This document shows positions 1 to 6,694 of a stretch of DNA of 15,767 bases, one piece after another. This DNA is from an uncultured Prevotella sp. (lineage in GTDB: Bacteria; Bacteroidota; Bacteroidia; Bacteroidales; Bacteroidaceae), in contig CAMYZK010000021.1 of the NCBI GenBank assembly GCA_947303825.1, positions 1-15,767 on the forward strand, read 5' to 3'. Position 1 is the first letter of the stretch. The number at the start of each line of letters is the position of its first letter. The translations under genes were made by a program, and so were the position numbers. A model generated the notes under the pieces. That model ran no database searches and was not told where the DNA came from. It was given only the letters and a program-made list of their open reading frames with translations.

Positions 1-440
1 AGCCGGATGACGTTAGCCTTGTCGTGCTCAATGTTGAAGTACTTCAGTTGGAAGTCGCCAGCCACCGTGTCGCACGAGTACCACGCACGGCTGTAGTCGT
101 TGGCGTTCATCGTCAGGCGTCCACGCGTGAACTTCAGGTCACCGTCGGGCGCAAACAGCCGGCGCATCACCTCCTCCTGCTCCTCGGGTTTCAGCAGCTC
201 CAGCGCATCGAGGTCCAGCTCGTTGAAGCACGTGCCCCACGCCCTGAACACATGTCCCTGTTCCTGGCCCGTGATGGTTAATACCGGCTCTGCGGCAGCC
301 TTGCCACTGAGTTTCTGACTACTCTGTTGCCACTCATGCCCCTCGGTGGTGGTGTAGTGGGTGTACGTTTGGCCATTGACAATTGATGATTGAGCATTGA
401 CCATTACGGCCAATCCTATGACACAGATGATTCTTTTCAT
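1..440 (-). CDS. Secreted glycoside hydrolase, GH30-like, N-terminal fragment
   Basis: The start codon is at 440-438 and the frame stays open for 146 codons to the window edge, so only the 5' part of the gene is present. Residues 1-17 form a signal peptide (basic MKR, then a hydrophobic run ending at VNAQ), so the product is exported. From about residue 65 the sequence fits the start of a GH30-type (beta/alpha)8 enzyme: an aromatic-rich segment with C71-F72-N73-E74, a helix with EEQEEVMRRLF (87-97), a strand ending in R108, then N113-D114-Y115-S116, W120-Y121-S122 and GDF (128-130). GH30 enzymes cleave beta-linked glucosyl, xylosyl or related glycans. The two catalytic glutamates lie further downstream and are not in the window, so specificity cannot be read. 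Residues 13-24 are encoded by a 7-bp tandem repeat. No canonical promoter is visible on this strand. The family call rests on remembered motif spacing. Confidence 0.72.
   Translation of the reverse strand, partial: MKRIICVIGLAVMVNAQSSIVNGQTYTHYTTTEGHEWQQSSQKLSGKAAAEPVLTITGQEQGHVFRAWGTCFNELDLDALELLKPEEQEEVMRRLFAPDGDLKFTRGRLTMNANDYSRAWYSCDTVAGDFQLKYFNIEHDKANVIR
369..403. repeat. Five-unit 7-bp degenerate tandem repeat, plus-strand consensus TTGNNNA
   Basis: Five consecutive heptads fit TTGNNNA on the plus strand with no interruption. Their variable triplets are GCC, ACA, ATG, AGC and ACC. On the minus strand the array encodes residues 13-24 of the GH30-like protein, covering the end of the signal peptide and the first mature residues. 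Seven is not a multiple of three, so gain or loss of one unit would shift the reading frame. Confidence 0.8.
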
Positions 441-647
441 ATTGTTTTTAGCTATTTTTTGTTTCCAATAGTTTTCCAGTCGCAGTGCTTCCTCCTCTGG
501 TATAATCATAGGTAATCGCGCGCGAGTGAGCTAGGTTTTTTGTGAGTTTTATTATAGAAACGTTGAAATGTTGATATTAGTGTGTGTGTGTGTTCTGTAT
601 AATGAAAATTTGTGTTTTAGAAAAATAGGAAAGAATAACCCGAATTG

Positions 648-679
648 TTTGGCGGTTATCGGATTTATTTGTATTTTTG
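648..679 (+). promoter_or_regulatory. Bacteroidota-type promoter for the M6 protease/nuclease gene
   Basis: TTTG at 648-651, a 20-base spacer, then TATTTTTG at 672-679, an exact match to the TAnnTTTG -7 box with correct spacing. Transcription would start near 683, giving a leader of about 68 bases that contains the octanucleotide repeat. Confidence 0.75.
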
Positions 680-701
680 CATCCGATACCAGATGTTATT
701 A

Positions 702-741
702 ACTCACAAACTCAATAACTCACAAGCTCACAAACTTAAAA
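702..741 (+). repeat. 8-bp degenerate tandem repeat in the 5' leader, consensus RCTCANNA
   Basis: Four consecutive octamers at 702-709, 710-717, 718-725 and 726-733 fit RCTCANNA; two are ACTCACAA. A fifth, ACTTAAAA at 734-741, is diverged. The array ends nine bases before the start codon at 751 and would be transcribed as an unstructured A/C-rich leader. A related octamer array lies at 14030-14063. Confidence 0.75.
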
Positions 742-750
742 CTAAATATT

Positions 751-3700
751 ATGATTAGTAATATTTTCTCTACGGGCAGACAGCGCAGCGTGATGCTTGT
801 GCTGCTGCTTTTCCTGGCTGTGGCCGCTTTTGCCGTGCCTGCAAAGCCAGGTCTCTCACGTCTCTTAACGCTCACCGACGGTACTACCGTTCGCGCCACC
901 CTTGTCGGCGACGAGTATGCGCACTACTGGCTCGGTAGCGATGGAAAGAGCTACCAGATGGTGGCCGGCACCAACACCTATAAGGAGGTGAGCCGACAGG
1001 CCATCATCAAGCATGCCAGGCAGCGCCGTACACAGTCCAACATGCGCCGCTCGCGACGTCTGGCTCCACAGCGAGTGGGCGAGACGGGGGCTATGATAGG
1101 TCAGAAGAAGGGACTCATCATACTGGTCAACTTTGCCAACGCATCGTTTAAGGAGGCCAACGACAACGCCCTCTATCAGCGCATTGCCAACGAGAAGAAC
1201 TTCTCCTACGGCAAGTTCAAAGGCTCCGTGCACGACTACTTCCTTGCGCAGAGCGACGGGCTCTTCGACCTTACCTTCGACGTTGTGGGGCCCGTCACCG
1301 TGAGCGAAAACTATTCGCACTACGGAAGGAACGATTCACAAGGCAACGACCAGCACCCGGCAGAGATGATTATCGAAGCCCTTGCGCTGGCCGACCCCGA
1401 AGTGAACTTTGCCGACTACGACTGGGATGGCGACGGCACCGTAGAGCAGGTCTTTGTGGTCTATGCCGGCAAGGGCGAGGCCGACGGTGGCTCTGTTACC
1501 ACCATCTGGCCCCATGAGTTCACCCTGACAGAGGCTTTTGACTATGGCGACGGCACCGGGCCGCAGACCCTCGATGGCGTGACCATCGACACCTACGCCT
1601 GCGGTAGCGAGCTAGGCGGAGGGGGAAGCATTGCCGGCATTGGCACTATATGCCATGAGTTCAGCCACTGCCTGGGCTACCCTGACTTCTACGACACCGA
1701 CTACAGCGGCGGACAGGGCATGTTTGAGTGGGACCTGATGGACACTGGCTCGTATAACGGCGACGGCTACCGCCCCGCAGGCTACACATCCTACGAGCGG
1801 TGGGTGGCCGGATGGCGCACTCCCGAAGAACTCACCACCTCCATGCGGGTGAGCAACATGCCAGCACTGGTTAGCAAGAACGCACCCAGCTACGTTATCT
1901 ACAACCCCGGCAACCATAACGAGTACTTCCTGCTGGAGAACCGACAGCAGACTGGGTGGGACAGCGACATCCCCGGCTCAGGACTGCTCATACTGCATGT
2001 GGACTACAGCTCGGAGGCATGGGCCGAAAATACTCCCAACGATGACCCGTCGCACCAGCGCATGACATGGGTTGCAGCCGACAACGAGTATCAGTACACT
2101 CTCTATATGGGCACGAAATACTTCACCACCGAAGGTGCCGCCAACGACCCTTACCCATACAGAACGAACAACTCGTTCAGCAAGACGTCAACTCCTGCTG
2201 CAAAGCTCTACAACAAGAACGCCGATGGCACCTATTACCTCGACTGTTCTCTAGAGAACATCACTCGCAACAGCGACGGCACCATCTCGTTCAGCTTCGT
2301 AGGCATCAGCAACGTCGCCACTCCTACGTTCTCGCCGAAGGCCGGACGATATGACGATGCACAGACGGTGACCATCAGCTGCGCCACAGAGGGGGCGACA
2401 ATCTACTACACCCTCGACGGAACGAAGCCTGGCACGTCGTCCGACGTATATAGCGCTCCGCTTACCATCAGCCAGACAACCACCGTGAAGGCTGTCGCCG
2501 TGAAAGACGACGAGCCGAGTGCCGTGGCCACGGCAAGGTACTCCATAGGCCCCAGTACTAGCGACCCCACCACCACAAAGTTCAAGCGTGTTGCCTCTAC
2601 CGACGAGCTGGAGCCCGGCATGCGCTATATCATTGCCTGCGGAAGCAAGGGCATGGCCGCCGGCGCATTGAATAACACATACCTTAATAAGGAAGAGGTC
2701 ACTATCAGCAACGATGTGGCAACCATCACTGGCGACGTGGCAGTGTTCATCCTTGAGCAGGCCGGCGATGGCTGGACGTTCCTCAATGAGAGCACCAATG
2801 AGTATCTGTATGCTACCGACAAGAAGAAGGTGGCCTACAGCTCTTCCGAGAACGCATGGACGCTTGCCGACGGCAACGAGGGCGTCATCATGACATACGG
2901 AGGCTACGGCACAATGCTCTACAACGTGATCAGCCCCCGCTTCACCACCTATACCAGCAACCCTTCTGCCACAATGATACAGGCCAACCTGTACATGGAG
3001 TACAGCGACGGAGGCACCACCCCCATTGAGAAGGAAGACGTCACGATGACGTTCACTCCTGCTACGGCATCGGCCACCCTTGGCAAGCCCTTCACTGAGC
3101 CAGTGCTGACCACCAGTCCCGAAGGCCTTGCCGTGACCTATAGCAGCAGTGCACCCGCCATCGCCACTGTTGATGCCACCACCGGCAAGGTGACGCTCGT
3201 GGCTGCCGGCACCACCACCATCAAGGCCACCTTCGAGGGCAACGACAGCTATAACGGCGGCTCGGCCTCCTACAAGCTTACGGTCTCTGAGGCATCTACC
3301 GGCGGCGACCCGACAGATGATTTTGTACTTGTCACTTCCGTCGAGGAGTTTGTAGAAGGCGACTACCTCATTGTTTACGACAATGGCGCCATGAACACCA
3401 CGGTAGAGAAGAACCGCCTGCAATACTCTGAGGTGACTCCCGAAGGCGATGTCATCACCACCACCGATGCTGCCATCATCTGGCATATTGCACCCAGCGG
3501 CAGCTACTACACCATCTATAATGCTGGCCTGAGCAAATATGCAGCAAGCAACGGCACCAAGAACCAGGCTCAGCTGCTCGACGACGGTCGCGACGACAAT
3601 GCGCTGTGGACAGTGACCCCCGGCGAGACCTTTGAGTTTGTAAACAAGGGCAACGCCGACAAGGGTGTCAATGCCAACCTGCGTCGTAACGGCACTTACG

Positions 3701-5664
3701 GCTTTGCCTGCTACTCCACCTCTACGGGAGGGGCTCTGAGCCTCTACAAGCGCAGCGACGGCTCGGTGACACCTGTCGTCACTGTTGCGGCTCCCGTCAT
3801 CAGCGGTACCACGCCTTTCGACTACAGCACATCGGTGACCATCAGCTGTGCCACAGAGGGGGCAACAGTCTACTACACCCTCGACGGCACCACCCCTACC
3901 GCCGAGAGCTCGCTCTACGAGGCACCCTTCATGCTTGCCGAGACGGCCACCGTCAGTGCCATAGCCATCAAAGACGGCGTGAGCAGCACGGTGACCACCA
4001 AGGAGTTTGTACGTAATGAGATCCAGGCCGTAGCCTACTACCAGCAGGCCGACGGCAAGAGCGGCTCGGCCCTGAAGACAGCGTTGAGCAGCATCATCTA
4101 TAACCGCACCGAGAAGAGCTACGACTATCTGTGGACGGCATTTAAGACCACCGACGTGCGCAGCGACGGCAAGATATGGGACATCTACTCCAACATCACC
4201 AACTTCGTTCCCCAGACCAAAGGCTCCAACTACAGTAAGGAGGGCGACTGCTACAACCGCGAGCATGCCTTCCCGCAGAGCTGGTTTGGCAGCGGTGCTC
4301 CTATGAAGACCGACCTGCACCATGTGTTCCCCACCGACGGATATGTCAACGGACGACGCTCAAACAATCCTTACGGCGAGACCAACGGCGAGGCGTATAA
4401 GTCGGCCAACGACTTCAGCAAGCTCGGTGCCTGCACCTATCCTGGCTACATGGGCAAGGTGTTCGAACCCAACGACGACTACAAGGGCGACGTGGCCCGT
4501 GCCATCTTCTACATGGTGACCTGCTACGAGGAGCAGCTGCCCGACTGGTACTCCAGCTACACCGAGTCGCACCCCGTGCTCGACGGCACCAGCTATCCCG
4601 CCCTCACACAGTGGCAGCTCAACATGCTCATGGAGTGGGCCAAGGCCGACCCCGTCAGCGAGAAGGAGATAAACCGCAACAACGCCATTTATGACATACA
4701 GCACAACCGCAACCCCTTCGTAGACTATCCCGGACTGGAGGAGTACATCTGGGGCAGCATGACCACCACCCTGTTCAGCTACGACAACTACCAGGAGCCT
4801 ACGAGCATGCAGGCTGTCACCATGACGTTTACACCGGCTTCTGTCTCCCTGGTCCTCGGTGAGGAGTTCACCGCTCCCACGCTCACCACCCGTCCGGCCG
4901 ACCTGCCTGTCACCTACAGCAGCAGCGATCCCGCCGTGGCTACCATAGATGAGGCCACTGGCGAGGTGACCATCCTTGCTGTTGGCAAGACCATCATCAC
5001 GGCCACCTTCGAGGGCAACGAGAGCCACCTCGGCGGCTCGGCATCCTACACCCTGATAGTAAGGGAGCAGTCCTCGGGCGATGAGGAGACATTGCTCTAC
5101 GAAGGCGTCACAGGATATTCGTCTGCCGACGACAGCAACGCCGTGCTGACGGCAGAGAGCACCGCCCTCGACTTCAACAGATGGGCTTCGATAGACAAGG
5201 TGTATGCTGGAGGAACGGGCAACGCCTATAGCAACGGCGGATGCCTGAAGCTTGGCTCAAGCAAGGCGGCGGGTGCCATCTCTACAGAGCCCATAGAGCT
5301 GTTCGACAGCGGCATCCTGACCTTCTATCTCAAGCAGTATTGCAACGACGGCGGTAAGCTGAACGTCACGGTAGAGGGAGCTTCGGCCGATGCTACAGAG
5401 TTCACCCCCACCGGCGAATGGACGCTATGCACCGTGAACATCAGCAATGCCACGGGCGAGGTGGTCATCACCCTGGAGACGAGCAGCAAGCGTGCATACG
5501 TCGATGAGATCATGCTGGTAAGCAGCGAAGACTCTCCCACCACGGGAATTACCACACCCGGCGTGACAGGCAGAGCCGACACATGGTATCGTCTCGACGG
5601 GGACAGGAAGCCCACCGCGAAGGGACTGTACATCTACCAGGGCCGCCTATTCGTGATAAAGTGA
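751..5664 (+). CDS. Secreted bifunctional M6-type metalloprotease / endonuclease I fusion
   Basis: A 1637-residue exported protein. Residues 1-28 are a signal peptide ending AFA, followed by a propeptide-like segment. The protease domain (about 110-515) has an acidic Ca-type loop with D224, D226 and D228, the zinc motif H302-E303-F304-S305-H306 continuing to G309 and D312 (HExxHxxGxxD), and a Met-turn candidate at M330, as in M6 (immune inhibitor A-like) peptidases. Then come a chitobiase-C-terminal-like module (522-599), an unrecognised module (611-750), a Big_2-like module (763-845), a second copy of the unrecognised module (856-1001) and a second chitobiase-like module (1014-1088). Endonuclease I follows (1091-1335) with E1171-H1172, H1190-H1191 and N1200. 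These match the Vibrio Vvn/EndA arrangement in which Glu79 and Asn127 bind metal and His80 is the base. A second Big_2-like module (1355-1437), a jelly-roll-like region (1445-1592) and a tail (1612-1637, W-Y-R-L-D-G to V-I-K) resembling type IX sorting tails end the protein. It probably digests protein and DNA outside the cell. Both active sites look intact; the frame is continuous. Confidence 0.9.
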   Translation: MISNIFSTGRQRSVMLVLLLFLAVAAFAVPAKPGLSRLLTLTDGTTVRATLVGDEYAHYWLGSDGKSYQMVAGTNTYKEVSRQAIIKHARQRRTQSNMRRSRRLAPQRVGETGAMIGQKKGLIILVNFANASFKEANDNALYQRIANEKNFSYGKFKGSVHDYFLAQSDGLFDLTFDVVGPVTVSENYSHYGRNDSQGNDQHPAEMIIEALALADPEVNFADYDWDGDGTVEQVFVVYAGKGEADGGSVTTIWPHEFTLTEAFDYGDGTGPQTLDGVTIDTYACGSELGGGGSIAGIGTICHEFSHCLGYPDFYDTDYSGGQGMFEWDLMDTGSYNGDGYRPAGYTSYERWVAGWRTPEELTTSMRVSNMPALVSKNAPSYVIYNPGNHNEYFLLENRQQTGWDSDIPGSGLLILHVDYSSEAWAENTPNDDPSHQRMTWVAADNEYQYTLYMGTKYFTTEGAANDPYPYRTNNSFSKTSTPAAKLYNKNADGTYYLDCSLENITRNSDGTISFSFVGISNVATPTFSPKAGRYDDAQTVTISCATEGATIYYTLDGTKPGTSSDVYSAPLTISQTTTVKAVAVKDDEPSAVATARYSIGPSTSDPTTTKFKRVASTDELEPGMRYIIACGSKGMAAGALNNTYLNKEEVTISNDVATITGDVAVFILEQAGDGWTFLNESTNEYLYATDKKKVAYSSSENAWTLADGNEGVIMTYGGYGTMLYNVISPRFTTYTSNPSATMIQANLYMEYSDGGTTPIEKEDVTMTFTPATASATLGKPFTEPVLTTSPEGLAVTYSSSAPAIATVDATTGKVTLVAAGTTTIKATFEGNDSYNGGSASYKLTVSEASTGGDPTDDFVLVTSVEEFVEGDYLIVYDNGAMNTTVEKNRLQYSEVTPEGDVITTTDAAIIWHIAPSGSYYTIYNAGLSKYAASNGTKNQAQLLDDGRDDNALWTVTPGETFEFVNKGNADKGVNANLRRNGTYGFACYSTSTGGALSLYKRSDGSVTPVVTVAAPVISGTTPFDYSTSVTISCATEGATVYYTLDGTTPTAESSLYEAPFMLAETATVSAIAIKDGVSSTVTTKEFVRNEIQAVAYYQQADGKSGSALKTALSSIIYNRTEKSYDYLWTAFKTTDVRSDGKIWDIYSNITNFVPQTKGSNYSKEGDCYNREHAFPQSWFGSGAPMKTDLHHVFPTDGYVNGRRSNNPYGETNGEAYKSANDFSKLGACTYPGYMGKVFEPNDDYKGDVARAIFYMVTCYEEQLPDWYSSYTESHPVLDGTSYPALTQWQLNMLMEWAKADPVSEKEINRNNAIYDIQHNRNPFVDYPGLEEYIWGSMTTTLFSYDNYQEPTSMQAVTMTFTPASVSLVLGEEFTAPTLTTRPADLPVTYSSSDPAVATIDEATGEVTILAVGKTIITATFEGNESHLGGSASYTLIVREQSSGDEETLLYEGVTGYSSADDSNAVLTAESTALDFNRWASIDKVYAGGTGNAYSNGGCLKLGSSKAAGAISTEPIELFDSGILTFYLKQYCNDGGKLNVTVEGASADATEFTPTGEWTLCTVNISNATGEVVITLETSSKRAYVDEIMLVSSEDSPTTGITTPGVTGRADTWYRLDGDRKPTAKGLYIYQGRLFVIK
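2366..2420 (+). repeat. First copy of a near-identical 55-bp intragenic repeat
   Basis: This segment of the first chitobiase-like module matches 3833-3887 at 52 of 55 bases. It encodes VTISCATEGATIYYTLDG, one residue different from the second copy. The flanks diverge at once on both sides. Confidence 0.85.
3833..3887 (+). repeat. Second copy of the 55-bp intragenic repeat
   Basis: It matches 2366-2420 with three substitutions, in the same reading frame, inside the second chitobiase-like module. The rest of the two modules is much more diverged, so this core is unusually conserved at the DNA level. Confidence 0.85.
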
Positions 5665-5704
5665 CGGAACTTTAATAGAATAATAGTCCACCGCAATTCA
5701 ACTT

Positions 5705-5744
5705 CCGCATGAAGGGAGTGAAAGGGGGCACTCCCTTCATGCGG
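5705..5744 (+). terminator. Perfect 16-bp hairpin after the protease/nuclease gene; possible terminator or processing element
   Basis: The left arm at 5705-5720 and right arm at 5729-5744 are perfectly complementary around an 8-base loop (AAAGGGGG). The start is 41 bases after the stop codon. No U-tract follows, so this is not a textbook intrinsic terminator. It could still end or pause transcription, or protect the 3' end of the long upstream message. No promoter is visible between it and the nitroreductase gene, so some readthrough may be needed for that gene. Confidence 0.5.
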
Positions 5745-5751
5745 AGCTTGT

Positions 5752-5779
5752 GTAACTCATAATTCGTAATTCATAATTA
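5752..5779 (+). repeat. Four-unit 7-bp degenerate tandem repeat just before the nitroreductase start
   Basis: Heptads at 5752, 5759, 5766 and 5773 fit RTAAYTM (GTAACTC, ATAATTC, GTAATTC, ATAATTA). The array ends five bases before the ATG at 5785, where a ribosome binding site would normally be, and no Shine-Dalgarno sequence is present. Confidence 0.7.
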
Positions 5780-5784
5780 ATTAC

Positions 5785-6525
5785 ATGAAGTCACTCCTTA
5801 CTAGGCGTACCATACGCCGCTACAGTAACCGCCCGGTAGACGAAGAACTGCTCTCTCGCCTGCTGGAAGAGGCTGCCCGTACACAGACCATGGGCAACCT
5901 GCAGCTATACAGCGTGGTAGTCACACGCTCGCAAGAGATAAAGAAGCGGCTGGCACCCGCTCACTTCAATCAGCCCATGGTGACACAGGCACCTGTGGTT
6001 ATCACCGTCTGTGCCGACTTTAATCGCACCAGCCAGTGGGCCCGATGCAGGCAGGCCGAACCGGGTTACAATAACTTCCTCTCGTTTGTCAATGCTGCCA
6101 CCGATGCGTTGCTCTACACACAGACCCTCTGTTGTCTCATGGACGAGGAAGGGCTGGGCTACTGCTACCTTGGCACCACCGTCTACCAGCCGCAGACCAT
6201 CATAGATGTCTTGCAGCTGCCTCCACTCACCATGCCCGTGGCTACACTCACAGTAGGCTGGCCTGACGAGGAGCCTGCAATGTCCGACCGTCTGGCACCT
6301 TCAGCCTTTGTGCATCAGAACACTTACCATGACTATACCCCCGCAGATATAGACCGGCATTATACATATAAGGAGAGCTTGGAGGAGAACCGGCATTTTG
6401 TAGAAATAAACCATAAGCAGACGCTGGCACAGGTGTTCACCGATATCCGTTACACTCAGAAAGATAATGAGGCTATGAGCCAGGGGCTGCTCGACACCCT
6501 GCGCCGTCAAGGATTCTTGGAATAG
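5785..6525 (+). CDS. Nitroreductase-family flavoprotein (NfsA/FRase-like)
   Basis: A 246-residue cytoplasmic protein, the usual length for NfsA-type FMN oxidoreductases, which use NAD(P)H to reduce nitro compounds, quinones or flavins. The N-terminal FMN-phosphate motif is R7-R8-T9-I10-R11-R12-Y13. A second cofactor-contact segment at 35-40 reads TMGNLQ, where many relatives have SSGN or TSGN. The middle (about 100-160) carries the family's conserved dimer helix and a GLGYCYLGT segment (128-136). The C-terminal extension (about 190-246) ends in a helix with LAQVFTDIRYT, typical of Bacteroidales members as I remember them. The ATG at 5785 is the only start that keeps the FMN motif near the N-terminus. 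No own promoter is visible; the gene lies 120 bases after the protease/nuclease gene with a strong hairpin between them. The physiological substrate cannot be told from the sequence. Confidence 0.85.
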   Translation: MKSLLTRRTIRRYSNRPVDEELLSRLLEEAARTQTMGNLQLYSVVVTRSQEIKKRLAPAHFNQPMVTQAPVVITVCADFNRTSQWARCRQAEPGYNNFLSFVNAATDALLYTQTLCCLMDEEGLGYCYLGTTVYQPQTIIDVLQLPPLTMPVATLTVGWPDEEPAMSDRLAPSAFVHQNTYHDYTPADIDRHYTYKESLEENRHFVEINHKQTLAQVFTDIRYTQKDNEAMSQGLLDTLRRQGFLE

Positions 6526-6593
6526 GTTGTCTATCAGATTTCAACAGGTTTGCGACTATTGTAAGGCTGTCTTTTTTCTGTTGTGCAGGCTAA

Positions 6594-6627
6594 TTCGTCG
6601 AAAAGAATACGGCTTTTGGTCGAAAAG
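6594..6627 (+). promoter_or_regulatory. Paired 12-base direct repeat (TTNGTCGAAAAG) upstream of the receptor promoter; candidate LytTR-type operator
   Basis: TTCGTCGAAAAG at 6594-6605 and TTGGTCGAAAAG at 6616-6627 differ at one base and repeat every 22 bp, about two helical turns. They end three bases before the -33 element, an activator position. LytTR-family regulators commonly bind two 9-bp direct repeats with 12-13 bp between them; the identical 9-mers here (6597-6605, 6619-6627) have 13 between. A shorter GTCGAA recurs at 6664-6669 near the likely transcription start. Binding by the regulator encoded at 10262-11032 is inference. Confidence 0.45.
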
Positions 6628-6630
6628 TGC

Positions 6631-6661
6631 ATTGCTATGAATAAGCTATATGTTAACTTTG
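6631..6661 (+). promoter_or_regulatory. Bacteroidota-type promoter for the outer-membrane receptor gene
   Basis: ATTG at 6631-6634, a 19-base spacer and TAACTTTG at 6654-6661. The -7 box is perfect and the -33 box has one mismatch to TTTG, in line with a promoter helped by an activator. The predicted start near 6665 gives a leader of about 30 A-rich bases. Confidence 0.7.
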
Positions 6662-6694
6662 CCGTCGAATTAGAAACAAAACACAAAAAGGAAT

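Larger units (their letters stand above)
441..750. other. Divergent intergenic region between the GH30-like and protease/nuclease genes
   Basis: This 310-base AT-rich gap separates two divergent genes. It holds one clear Bacteroidota promoter for the rightward gene (648-679), an octanucleotide repeat in that gene's leader (702-741), a perfect 10-bp palindrome TCGCGCGCGA at 516-525 and a (TG)6 run at 581-592. I see no TAnnTTTG promoter at a sensible distance for the leftward gene, which may depend on another sigma factor or an activator. No small open frame or RNA gene stands out. Confidence 0.6.

Noticed and set aside
516..592. TCGCGCGCGA palindrome and (TG)6 run in the divergent region as Z-DNA or regulatory sites
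   Set aside because: Both are short and stand alone; nothing else supports a function.
731..738. Minus-strand TAAGTTTG as a promoter for the GH30-like gene
   Set aside because: It has no TTTG at the right distance, lies inside the octamer array and would give a leader of about 290 bases.
2251..4323. Long open frame (690 codons) on the minus strand inside the protease/nuclease gene
   Set aside because: It is antisense to a gene with clear domains. Its translation is low in complexity for a protein core, rich in V, G, A and H, with no recognisable motif. Codon bias of the plus-strand gene explains the lack of stops.
4360..5028. 222-codon minus-strand open frame over the endonuclease domain
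   Set aside because: Same antisense shadow effect; no start signal, no motif and full overlap with conserved catalytic sequence on the other strand.
6571..6577. T6 run after the nitroreductase as an intrinsic terminator
   Set aside because: No stable stem is found directly upstream of the run.
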